This document shows positions 13,253 through 25,800 of a DNA stretch of 64,000 bases, piece by piece. Origin of the DNA: Onchocerca lupi (Eukaryota > Nematoda > Chromadorea > Rhabditida > Onchocercidae); contig JAOVVO010000087.1 of assembly GCA_028564675.1 (NCBI GenBank), forward strand, positions 117,515 to 181,514, written 5' to 3'. Every line of letters begins with the position of its first letter. Position 1 is the first letter of the stretch. The notes under the pieces are model-generated. The model was not told the origin of the DNA and ran no database searches. It saw only the letters and a list, made by a program, of their open reading frames with translations. The translations under genes were made by a program, and so were the position numbers.

Positions 13253-13654
13253 TTAATTCTTCTTCTTTCTTCCTAGGAAAAAAGTTAAGAAAACCGCGAA
13301 AATGTCTCTAACAAGAGTAGATCTCTCCAAAATATATAAATAAAAACGCAGTAATAGTAGTATATAATTATCCGAGAGTAGAAGAGAAAGAATAGAATTG
13401 GATGATGCCTCCACATTACTACATCTGATAAACAAAGATGAAGGGTTCAAAAGGTCATCATTAAGGTCATATGGTATGGATACTTTCGAGACCATTATAA
13501 ACAGATGGTCTAAACGAAAGACAGCGGTTAGATAGTCGCAAGGGTCGTATCTCACATCCAAATCGCAAACTAATCGTCGATTCTCAAAAAAACGCACACA
13601 GTAAACTGCCGATAACAAAACATACACGGATCCTGCATGCACACCAACGCGCAA
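13253..13654 (-). other. Unexplained 133-codon open frame
   Basis: A stretch of this length is unusual in such AT-rich DNA. The part at 13440-13640 is less AT-rich than its surroundings and reads like coding sequence (for example VCDLDVRYDP). I recognise no family. The C-terminal half is low-complexity. Its start overlaps the 81-bp minisatellite, so part of the openness is trivial. Confidence 0.2.
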
Positions 13655-13850
13655 ATTCTACACATACACGCATTCTGCATGCACTTCCGCCTATACACCT
13701 ACAACACGCACTCGTGCATATACACCAACACGCAAATTCCATATATACACGCATTCTGCATGCAATTCCGCATATACACCTACAACATGCACTCCTGCAT
13801 ATACACCAACACGCAAATTCTACACATACACACATGAAGAAATACATACA
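13624..13850 (+). repeat. 81-bp minisatellite, nearly three copies
   Basis: The motif CACCAACRCGCAAATTC begins at 13642, 13723 and 13804, an exact 81-bp spacing. It is followed each time by TACACGCATTCTGCATGCA-like sequence. Because 81 is divisible by three, several frames remain open across it on both strands. That explains the Cys-rich and His/Thr-rich ORFs seen here. A looser CA-rich extension (ACATACAAACATACAC) continues to about 14010. Confidence 0.9.
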
Positions 13851-14829
13851 AACATACATTTTCACAAGTTTTTTCATTTTATTAAATTCATTATTCCATT
13901 TCATTACTGTATTCAATTACAAACATCCACCCACATTCACATACAAACATACACCGACATTCGTAAATACACATACAAACACATGCACATTCATAAATAC
14001 ATCTATACACAAAAATAAGCAAAGTTTGATGAGTCTTTTTCATTTTATTAAATTCATTATCTCATTTCTATTACTGTATTTAAATTCAATCATACTTACA
14101 TTCATTCTATATTTAATTAAAAATTTTTATACTTTTCTTCTTCCTCATTTCATTTTCTCGTACAATTTATCAATTTTGTTCTTTTTCTTTCCTATATTTC
14201 AATAAGAACCAATCGAAAAAAGGGATAAATGTTCGAAAATTAAAAAATTGAATCAAAATTAAAAAATTGAATCAGTTTTTTTTTTTTTTTAAAGCAATAA
14301 AAAGAATATGTGATGGCTTTTTATTTGCATCAACAATATTAATTGATAGTGTTCATTTTTTCTTAAAGAATCATTTTGTCCTTAATATTTTCTGCTCTCC
14401 TTCTTATCAAATGCATATTCAGAAAAGTTATCAATTAGTAATTCCGTCCAAGTAATGCCATTATTTCATTTTGGGAGGGAAAAAAAAGAAAAGAAATCTC
14501 AAAGCAAAATTCATCAATGACTTATTTACGCTTATATAATAATATTCAAATAATTTTTGTAAAAATATAACACATCTTACGAATTTCGTCGGATCACATT
14601 TCATATTCATAAAAGAAAAAAAAAAAAAAAACAAATCTAACCCAAAATGAAAATATTTATTCCGGGAATTTATTCTGGAAGTTTCGCAAATAAATTTGCT
14701 ATACAAATATTTATGAATATACGAATAAGAGATGAGATTACCTAATTGCATTAGCGAATTCGTAAATTTACATTGGGTATATATATATATATTTATATAT
14801 ATCACCGATGTGGCATATTTTTTATTTTT

Positions 14830-14949
14830 CACATGAATTAATTTTTATTTTTTCATATGAATTAATTTTTATTTTTTCATATGAATTAATTTTTATTTTT
14901 TCATATGAATTAATTTTTATTTTTTCATATGAATTAATTGTTATTGAAT
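14830..14949 (+). repeat. 24-bp tandem repeat, five copies
   Basis: The unit CATATGAATTAATTTTTATT plus TTTT recurs with exact 24-bp spacing at 14854, 14878, 14902 and 14926. A variant first copy starts near 14830 (CACATG). The arrangement is a simple local expansion in non-coding DNA. Confidence 0.92.
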
Positions 14950-15619
14950 ATAAATTAATTATTATTAAGGGGTGAAGAATAAATTAATTTCGGATTTAGA
15001 ATAAATTAATTTTAATATTTTTCATTTCTTTTTTTTTCTTTTGCTATGCTAAAAGTTTTCGTTCTGTAAATATATATTGAAATTTTTGATAAAATAAAAG
15101 GTTGATGCAAAAATTTAAAAAATCTCTTCAATTTATAAAAATCTCCTATTATTGTTGGTTGTTAATTTTTGGTTTTTATCAATTGGTAACAAATGAAATC
15201 TTTAGCAGAAAATATCATTCCTATTCTATTTACGTTCTATGGTGATCAATTAGAAATGATTAATATTTGTTAATATTTGATCTTTACTTTCTACTTTTTT
15301 TAGCTGGTCATATTTATCTTTGTATAGACATGTTTTTCGTTTTTTAAGTTTCATTTATTATGATTTTTTTTTTTTGATGCATTATATATGTTTAACTTAT
15401 TTAGCAATAAATAATAAAAAAGGAGTTACATACTCTTTTATAATTTAAAAAAAAAAAAAAAAAAAAGAGAGAGAGAATAGCAAATATGAAACAAAAGAAA
15501 TTTGAATATCGAATATTATTAACAAATTTTTCTCCGTATTTATAAAATGGATTTAGATAGATATATTGCAAGAACATGAAACGAAGTTCTAATTAATTGA
15601 TGTTTACCCAATTCTTGAG

Positions 15620-16690
15620 ATCTTCTTATGCATAAATTTGAATGATAATATGAGATATTATCAACGATAAATGCCCACTTTATCTGATCTAATCATATTT
15701 ACAAGTTTACATTACCAAGGTCAATGACATCCATTCATTGATCTAAATTCAAAACAACAATTTATATTTGGGATGAAACAAAAAGAATTCTATTAATTCT
15801 TTCAAATTAATTCGTTTTCTTTTTAATTTTATGGAAACATTTTTTTTATTTATTTATTTTTCCTTACTGAAAAATGGAAAAAAAAGGAGGAAGAGATTGA
15901 AAATATGAAAAAGATCTAAAGGAAGCAAAGATATTAAATAAAAGAAATAAATACCGAATTCTTTGCTCATTTGCTTTTTTTTCCTAAAATAATTCTTTTA
16001 TTATCCAAAAAAGAAAAAATCGAAAACATAACATATTGTTGATCCAAAAATAATTGAGGGAAAAAAAAAAAAACTGTATATTTGAAATATTCATTTTCAT
16101 TTTTGGATAATAAAAGATTTATTTTTTCAAAAAAAAAAAAAGAAAAAAAAATTAAATAAGCAAAAAATTCGATATTTTTACAGATAATTAAATAAAAACA
16201 TTCATCAAACCTCCTAAACAATTCAATTACTTTCTTTTCTTTTCCTCTTTTATTATTATAGTCTCATCTTTAATTATTATTCCAAAAGTATGTATTCTAA
16301 ATTATCGTGTACTAGCAGTAAAAAATAATAATAATTGATAATAGAAATAAGATATTTGGAAAAAAAAAAAAAGAAACTTTATGTTTGAAATATTCATTTG
16401 CACTTTTTGGACAATAAAAGATTCATTAAAATGAGACAATAATAATAATTGTTATTAGTAAAATAATAATACTAATAATTCTTTAATTCTTAATAAAATA
16501 TGAATAATAATGATAATAATATCAGATTAGAAATAGATGACGAAGAGAATATGGAGAAATGATAAACTTCCCACCTGAAACAAATAACATTTAAAACATC
16601 ATCAACTGTGTCATCATAACAAGTTTGTCCAATGGCATCAACCATGAACTCGATTTTCATGCCATAAAAACGGATTTGCATTGTACGATT
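15620..16690. repeat. Segment homologous to 34130-34990
   Basis: The order of landmarks is the same as in the later copy: ATAAATTTGAA.GAT.AT, TATTATCAA.GATAAA, CTGATCTAAT.ATATTT.CAAGTTTACATTAC.AAGGTC.ATGACATC, long A-runs, TATTCATTTGCA.TTTTGGA.AATAA, an ATT/AAT-rich stretch, then CC.CCTG.AACAAATA.CATT.AAA and GATTTTCATG.CATAAA. The copies are clearly related but diverged, with insertions. In this copy the minus strand is open for 63 codons (16490-16681). Whether that is coding is unknown. Confidence 0.7.
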
Positions 16691-18692
16691 GATTAATTCG
16701 TCAAATAAGAGATAATTAGATGATATTTACAATCCATTTATCATATAGCAAATAATCATTGTTACTTAAAAAATGAATGATTATTGATAAATGATACAAA
16801 TTACTTATTCAATTATTTGATATTCATAAATTTTTCTATGCAAATAAGTTCTAGCATTTTTTTCATACATATTATTAATCATTATTGATTTATTGCGCAA
16901 AAAGAGAAGAAACAAAAATTTTTGCAATAAATTATTTTTTAAATGGAAGTATCCAATGTAAACCAATTTTTTCTTTGATAATTGGCTTTTTATTAATTAA
17001 TATATGAATTTTTCAATTATATTCTTGATAATGAATTCATTTAAGACTTCTGTAGGGAAATATTCAGAGTTTATTAAAATATTGGAGCAACGAGAAAAAG
17101 AATCAATGTTTTCATTTTTATTTTTCAAATTTTATTTACATGCCGAAATAATCCTGTACAGAGCAACATTAAGGAATCATGAAGAAAAAAATAACAGAAT
17201 ATTTTGCAAGAATCAATAAAATAGAAACATTTAATATTTGCATAATTTACATTTAAAATTTTCAGACATTTTTCAGTCAAATAAAAACTAAACTTAGCAA
17301 AAAAAAAAAGAACGGAAAAAATGATGAAACATTAAAATTCTGTATTATAAAGATAAGAAAATGGAGTTTTTGCTTAACTTTATGTTCTTATCTTTATCAT
17401 ACCAGATAAGGACACAAGGTTAAGTGAAAAGAAAATAGAAATTTAAGAAAAAAATCAAAAATCAGAAAAAAAAGAGATGAAAGATTAAAAAATTTTTTCA
17501 TCAATTATTGCCATTTCACCAATGCATAATCGAAAGAATGAAAATTGCATATATACATCATTCTTTGAAAAGAAAACGAATATGTTCGTAATCAAGCTAA
17601 TTTAAAAACACAAATATTTCAAGACAAAAAATAATCTTTCACGATATCACAACTCAAATTATTCTTACTTAACGTGATTTAATTTTATTTTTGGTGAAAA
17701 TTTTGTATGTTTATGTGATTTTCAGACATTTTGAATTCATGATTATACAAAAAAATAATACAAAAAAAGCTTCCTTAAATCTGATTATTTGGAGAATTTG
17801 CAATAAAGTATTCATTTTGCAGAGTAATCTAAAGATCAGTTCGTATCTTCCATCGTCTTAACATATTCATAAATTCATCGAAATAAGATTACAAATTTGT
17901 TTTTTACTTATCAACAAATAAATCCTTCCCATATATTTACTTAGCCGACAACGACAGTAATACCATGGCAACAGCTCATTCCTTTCGATACAAATTATTA
18001 CAAACTTATAGTTTGAAATGGCCGATGTTATCAATTTTTTGCTTAAAAACATTTAGAAAGACAAAAATTGAAAAATTTGGCACAAAAGCAGAATGAATTA
18101 AGGGGTAGAAATATAGGGTTGAATAAATTACAGATTTGATAATAGATGCGATGAAAAGAAAAGAATTATAATGAAAAAAAAGAAGAGAAAAATTATATAA
18201 AAGTAGTTAATATATTCAATAAATTGTCAATGATTGCGTGAAACTGATCAGAAACCATCAAGTTATCAATCATATTTCACCGGAAATCGGGAATTAATTT
18301 TCCTCTGCAAATAATGAATCATAATTCCAAATTATTTCTGCAAATTTTAATTCAAATTATCTTTTACAATTCAGTGATTCATATAAAGTTAATATGCGAT
18401 TTAACGACAATATTAGCAAATGTGACATAAACATGCAACTAATAAAAGAAACGATATGAAAAATGAAATGAAAATAGGAAATCTTGAATTATCTCCATCT
18501 TCATTTATATAAAACTAATAATAAACAATAGCATTTATATAAAATTAATAGAAAACAATACTTTCGATCCTTAACAATAATTTTTACTTTCATTCGAAAT
18601 TAATCATGAAAATCAAGCAAAAAAAAAAAGACAAAAAAAAATTTTTTTGAACTTCCGTTTTATGTCTTGCTTATAAATTATTTATTTTGTTT

Positions 18693-19770
18693 TTATGATT
18701 CAATAAAATATGCATTTATTAAAGGGATACTTACAGCATAGCGTTTTACGATATGTCTGGCTTCCTTAACGACTGGATCCTGGAACCATTTTTCGGAGAG
18801 TGCTTCTTCAGCTGAGAAACGTTTTTCCGGATTAACTCTCAAACATTGTCGGATAAAATTTCGAGCAGTAACAGAAACTCCTTTCCATCGTTCGTGAAAA
18901 AAAACTAATCGTCCTAAAAAAAAAAAAAATCCTTCTTTTCATTTAAAATTTTATTGCATTAAAAATTCATTCCTACCGTATCATTTGAAATCAATTCTCA
19001 GTATGTTTGTTACGTATTTTCCAGTGCTTGCAGAATTCTCAGTAAACATTATTCATATGTAATATTCATATTCATGATATCAACTATTTATCATAGCACC
19101 TCATTTCATTTATTCATTAATTTATTGATTGGCTTATAATATTTTTATGCCACTGACTAATTAATGGCAATCTCTTTCCAGTTCATTGCGGAATTTGCAG
19201 GAATATGTTCCATTTTATGCTTCAATATTACTCGTTCAATTTTGCTGATACATTTTGATTGGAATCAGATAAGGACATGAAGAAATTTTTTTTTTTAATT
19301 AAAAATAATGAGCATTTTAAATTTGAAACGAATTAAATCGAACAATTAAATATGTTAGTTCCATATCGTATACTACAAAGATATTGTGTTTTGGGAATAA
19401 AAGACATGCTGAAGAGGTTTTATGCATGAAATTTTTTAGATTATTAGCAATTTCATCATTCTCAAATGCTATATTTAATCGATAAAAATCATTCTATAAG
19501 ATAAATGAATACATCCAAGTTCAAGAACAAAAAGATTTATAGTAATTTTAAGTAAATTTACATTCTTACTTCATAATGATATTTGTCCATTTGTATGTTT
19601 TACTTTAAAATCTATATATTTCTCATTTTCAACAAAAATATGTTTTTATCTGTGTTTACATTTGGATCAAACTACGGATATCTATGAAGTATATTTGAGA
19701 ATAATCATTATAAAAAGTGTTGCTGAATTTAAAGGCTGAACAATCACCATGGAATTTTTATATAATACAA

Positions 19771-19801
<31 letters not shown>

Positions 19802-22800
19802 GAAAAAAAAGAAAGAAAAGAGACAATACCTTGAAGGATTTGTTCCTTTAATGTCTTTTCGTCGTGATGTGTACTGAACGGTTGATAACCACATAAACAA
19901 GTGAAAATTAGTGCACCTAATGCCCATATATCAACTTTGCAACCATAATTTTCAGATTTCCATTGTTCTGGTGCCATATAACATTTGGTGCCACAAAATG
20001 ATCGCAATGAATGTTCTATTCTATCGCTTAATCCAAAATCTGCTACCTGAAAAAAAGTGAAAAAATGAAAGTAGGAAAAAGTATTTTGAATTCAATAGTT
20101 AAAACTCTAAAAATTTAGGAAAGATTTTATACAATGAAATCTTTTCTCATGAAAAGCGAAATTTATAGAAGTGATAAAATTTTACAAGAACGTTACACAT
20201 CGCTTGAGGCATAGGAAATGATTTTATAGATATCAAAACTAATCATTAAAAATGCTCGGTCATTCGATTCAGTGTCCTTTTACGATTCTAGCGAATAATA
20301 TAGAAGAAATGACCAATTCTGAGCCTCTTGAAAAAGATCAGTAGTCAACAAAACCATTCCATTAATCCATCCACCGATTAAACTTCTAGTTATTTTCGAA
20401 TTCAATATGGCAAAACGCAATTCACTCGTTACAGTTTGGATTCTAATTAAAACGGAAACTGTTTTGTGATTTAATTGCAACATCCCCGAAGATACATCTA
20501 GCCGCGCATCGATATTATTCAATTTTTGTCAATCATTTCGATATTGTCACGCAGTGAGATTGATACCCGGATTGAATTTTGCAGGATTACAACGCTATTA
20601 TAAAATTTTTCTATTTCTTATTTTTGATAGGAAAAAGGAATTAAAGTACGAACTCATACTTTTACAAGCGTATAAGCATCGCTTTTCAGCAATAAGATAT
20701 TTTCGGCTTTGATATCACGATGAACAATTCCATTTGTATGAAGATACTGCAATTTTTTTTTTTTTTTTCAACTTGGTAAGCAAATCAACTATCCTTAAGT
20801 TGATTCTAAATTTCACGTAAAGGCAATAAATTTAGTTCATTATTTCAACTAAATTATGCAATCAAAAGAATTTTTTGAGACTAAACTATTATTTTCTTGC
20901 ATGACAAAGAGTGAAAGCGAATTTGGTTTCTATCAAACTAGAGGCTAATTAATCGATTTCAAAAAAAAAAGCATAATAATAATACACAAATAATCAACAA
21001 GCAGATAAGTAAAAAGTGAAACGAATGTTGAGCAACAAAAAAGTAAGTCAACAAATAAATAATTAAATATTAAAAGGATCATAAATCGTGGTTCGATCTC
21101 TTTAATCAGTACTCTATCAGTTTCTTATTATATTCCATATAATTGGAAAACATTGTCTCCGGTAATATATTCAATTTATATATATATAAGAAAATTAAAA
21201 TACACACATTCAAAGCACGGAATATTTGCCATGCATAAAATTTTGTTAAATTTTCAGTAAGACCTCCAAAAATTTTCCATTTAGCTATACGTGAGTACAG
21301 TTCGCCACCTTCAATATATTCCATCACGATGTAAGCCATAGTATTAGAATCATACATTTGCTCAAAATGTATACAATTCGGCTGGAAACATGATTGAATA
21401 AATTGTTCACATAAGTCATTATGAAAATTGCATTTTTTAATACTTCTTAGTTCTGGATCTATGGATCAAGATTTAAACTTCTTTTTTTCCGTTTAGATTA
21501 AATACTGAAATCGAAGATCTGAAATCATAGACATATGATATAAAAACTATCAACAAAAAGTACAGATAGTGTGAAAACTTTTAAAAATTTGAATAAATAT
21601 GTATATAAACAACTGACAAGATCTTTATGATAAAACAGAGCATTTAATCAATGTACTTTAAAGCATTTAATTAGAAATTTGAACCAATTTAAATGAAGCT
21701 AAGTTGTCCTAATTTAAATTAAAATTAATTCGATTAGCAATTAAAAAATGAATCTGGGCTCAATTTTGAAATCGTGCAAAAATAAAGTAAATTCACATCT
21801 AAAAAAAAGCAATGTATATTAAGATAAAAAAGAAATATAGCAAACATACATGTTTCACGCTTAAAAGAATTTTAGCTTCTCGCTTGATTACTTCTGGCGC
21901 AGATCCATTCAGTTGCTGTCCCTGAATAATTGAACTATGTTTTTTTGGAATGGCCTTGACGGCTACAGTAACTGACGGATGAAATCGTCGTTTTCCAACG
22001 TACACCTTAAAATCATACTTCAATATTGAAAATGAAAGTCTGAGAAAAAATTCTAAATCATAAACAATTAATGCTTATCAATATGCGACAATTCCTTCTT
22101 TAAAACGATGATGAATCATCACAAATGATGGGAAAACAGAAAATTTTTTGGAATATAGATATAACGAAATGATGAAAATTTTGTGTATAGTAGCAGTTAG
22201 TAATATTTCTCAAACGAGTCACTTATCCCTATCTCGGCACAAAGGCCTTTGTTCCCTCATCTTCTAATCTATATAAATAAAAATAATAATAATAATAAAG
22301 ATATAAATAAAAATAATAATAATAAAAAATAATGAACAGTAATAAATTATAACAAATAAATAATAAATAATAATTATAAAGAATGCTGAATAATAATAAA
22401 CAATAAATACTGAACAGTAATAAATAATTGGCCAATCCTTTATAACTTTCAACTAGGGTCAAAGTCGATTTCCCTAACGCACCAACAAAGGGCATCATCA
22501 TCACGCGCTAACAAAGGCGCCCTTTTCTATCATTTTAAATAGGAATGTCAACGGGAGCAGTTGAATGCTCCGACTCTGGTTGCTGCCTAACAAATAATAA
22601 TCAATAATAGATAATTATTGATCATTTCTTTGTAACTCTCAACGAGGCTCAATGTGATGACCTTCGCGCGCCAATAAATGCTCACCATCATCACGCGCTA
22701 ACAAAGGTGCCCTTTTCTATCATTTTATATGGGAACGGGAGCGGTTTGATGCTCCGACTCGGGTTTTTTTTAGTTTTCTCCCTTTTTATTTTATAGTTTT

Positions 22801-25800
22801 ATCTTTTAGTCGTTTTCTCCTTTTTTATTTTATAAATTTATCATTGTATTTGTTTTATTGATCCTATTGATTTTTCACTGCTGCGTAATAAATAATCTAT
22901 ATCCTATATAAATAAAAATGTAAATGCTTCCTATTACCTTAACGGATCTCAGGAAAGTTCTCCACCGATTGTTTTCAAATTTTGACACAACCTTGTACTC
23001 CAACAGACTTTCTTTATGAATAAATATACTTACTTTTTTTCACGTGTCACGTCCGTGACAACTGAAAATAGGTGAGGAGGTGGAGTTTATTGACTCCGCC
23101 TATCTTTTTTCTGTCATCCTCCTTTTTTTCTCCCATTTCTTTCTCTCCCCTTCTTGAGTAAAAGATACGGTTAGCCTTCGCCTATCTTTTTTTTCTTCTA
23201 TTCTCCTTTTTCCCCCATCTCTCTCTCTCTTCCTCTTGGGTATAAGATGCGGTTAGCAATAATAATAGAAATTAATCACCAATAATAAAAACAACAATTA
23301 ACCATCAATACTACTGATAATGATAATAATAATACTGATAATAATAAGAAATAATGGAAAGTAATAGATTATAACAAATAAATAATAATAATAAATAATA
23401 TGCCAATCCTTTATAAACCTCAATAATAAATAATTGGTCAGTCCTTTATAACTCTCAACTAAGGCCAATGTCGATTGCCCTAACGCACCTACAAAGGTGC
23501 ATCATCATCACGCGCTAACAAAGGCGCCCTAATGGGAGCAGTTTAATGCTCCGACTAGGGTTGTTGCCTAACAAATAATAAAAATAGATAATTATTGATC
23601 TAACCCTCACCTAGGTTCAATGTGATGACCCTCGCGCGCCAATAAACGCGCATCATCATCACGCGCTAAGAATGGCGCGCTTTTCAATCATTTTATATAG
23701 GAAAGTCAACGGGACTGGTTTAATGCTCCGGCTCGGTTTTTTTTCTTTTCTCCTTTTTTATTTTATAGTTTTCTCTTTTAGTCGCTTTCTCCTTTTTTAT
23801 TTTATTAATTTATCACTAGAGTTGTTTAATTGATATTGTTGATTTTTTACTGTTGCGTAATAAATAATAATTAATATGAAATAAGGATAAATAATAATAA
23901 ATAGTGATAAATAATGACAAACAGTAACAAATAATAATAATTAATAAATAGTACAATGAAAAGAATAATGAACAGTGATAAATTATAAATTAATAATAAT
24001 GAATAATAATAAAGAATGCTGAATAATAATAATGATAAACAACAAATACTGAATAATAATAAATAATTAGATAATCCATTGTAAGCCTCAACTAGGGTCA
24101 ATGTCGATTGCCCTTGCGCGCCAACAAAGGCGCATCATCATCACGCGCTAACAAAGGCGCCCTTTTCTATCAATTTATAGAGGAATGTCAACGGGAGCGG
24201 TTTAATGCTCCGACTCGGGTTTTTTTTTTTTTTTAGTTTTCTCCTTTCTTATTTTATAGTTTTCCCTTTATATCGTTTCCTCCTTTTTTATTTAATAAAT
24301 TTATCATTAGATTTGTTTTATTGATATTACTGATTTTTTACTCTTCCGCAATAAATAATTGTTGATCATTTCTTTGTAATCCTCAACTCGGGTCAATGTC
24401 GATGACCCTCGCGCGCCAATAAATGCGCATCATCATCACGCATTAGAAAAGGAGCCCTTTTCTATCATTTTAAATAGGGATTTCAATGAGAGCAGTTTAA
24501 TGCTTCGACTCGGGTTTTTTTTTCCCCTTTAATCGTTTTCTCTTTTTTTATTTTATAAATTAATCATTAGATTTGTTTTATTGATATTGTTGATTTTTTA
24601 ATGTTGCGTAGTAAACAATAATTAATATGAAATAATGATAAATAATAAATAGTGATAAATGATGACAAATAATAAATAATAACAATTAATAGCAAATAAT
24701 AAGGAATTCTTGATTCCGCCCCGTTCCGCGTCTTCATGAGTATTAATAGCGCAAGATAAACTATTGCAGCTTCCAGATGATTATAAATATTTCTAGAGGA
24801 TTATATATATATGTATATATAATATAATAAGCATATCTATATAAAAATGATGGCCTATTCGAATACAAGGTTGTGTCAGAATTTGATAGCAATCGGTGAA
24901 GAACTTCTTATGATTCCAATGGATACATTATTTCAGTTTATGAGATTGCAATTCCAAATTTGATAGACGTTTGCATTCACGATCAGCAAAGCCCGAAAAC
25001 AATCCTTGCAGTTGTGCGGTTTAGATCAGTGGGTAAAATTTACGAAAAGAGGCAATTCAAAACACAATCTAACAATAGAAGTCAGAGAGATAATCCTTAA
25101 ATTGCTTGAAACAAAACATTTGATTATACACTATCCTGACCTGGAGATTTGTGCAACGCAACTACATTCCCTACAAATCAAAAAATAAACGAATCACATT
25201 TCTCACAAAGCAAAAAACAAACGAAAAGCTTGAATTGCTCGCCTTAATTATTCAAAAGCATTTGCCCATTGAAATGCAAAGCGTATAAAAATTTGAAAGC
25301 AATCGATGTATGGTTTAGAAACATGCGCGTATTCGACTGCAACTTTGTGTCAAATTTTTAAAGCAATAGGTTAAGGACTTTCCGATATTTAAAATTTTGA
25401 ATATAGATAATGCGCGTGTTTAATTAGTTCCTTTATTTACTTAGCTATCTTTGTTTCTGATTACCAAGTTTAACTTCAGTAGTAAAAAATCGTAGACTCA
25501 TTCATCTATCAATCTTTGATCTTATAACACGTCCACGTCTGATGTTTTCATTATAAAAAGGGATGTTAGCGACCGCAAAGGATGTTCTGGGCCCATATAC
25601 CGCTTCATTCGATTTCATCCTGCGATTTTTCCTTTATTATTTTTTACTTAATCCAGTAATGTCATTATCCTATTTCAATATTAGTATATTACTCTTACTA
25701 TTATATTTTAATACAATATATTGTCCATATCCATATCCAGTCCATCAGTAAATCTTTCTCATAAGAAATATTTTCTTTTGCAACAACTAAAACCAAGCGA

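Larger units (their letters stand above)
11559..18692. other. Intergenic region, about 7 kb, with repeats and no proven gene
   Basis: This lies upstream of the galactosyltransferase and downstream of the chk-2 gene, both on the minus strand. It contains a possible orphan exon (12348-12528), an open frame at 13253-13654, an 81-bp minisatellite, a 24-bp tandem repeat, and a segment at 15.6-16.7 kb shared with 34.1-35.0 kb. Long A/T runs occur throughout, for example near 12130, 14277, 15450 and 16125. The rest is featureless AT-rich DNA. Confidence 0.6.

Noticed and set aside
13584..14205. Overlapping Cys-rich and His/Thr-rich ORFs on both strands
   Set aside because: Produced by the 81-bp minisatellite and CA-rich repeats. 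A period divisible by three keeps frames open.
16490..16681. 63-codon minus-strand ORF considered as a chk-2 terminal exon
   Set aside because: No AG acceptor precedes its coding-like part, the homologous copy at 34.8 kb is not open, and it resembles no Chk2 C terminus.
22229..24101. Minus-strand Tyr/Ile/Leu-rich ORFs
   Set aside because: They are translated ATAATAATAAATA filler inside the intron repeat array and lack domain features.
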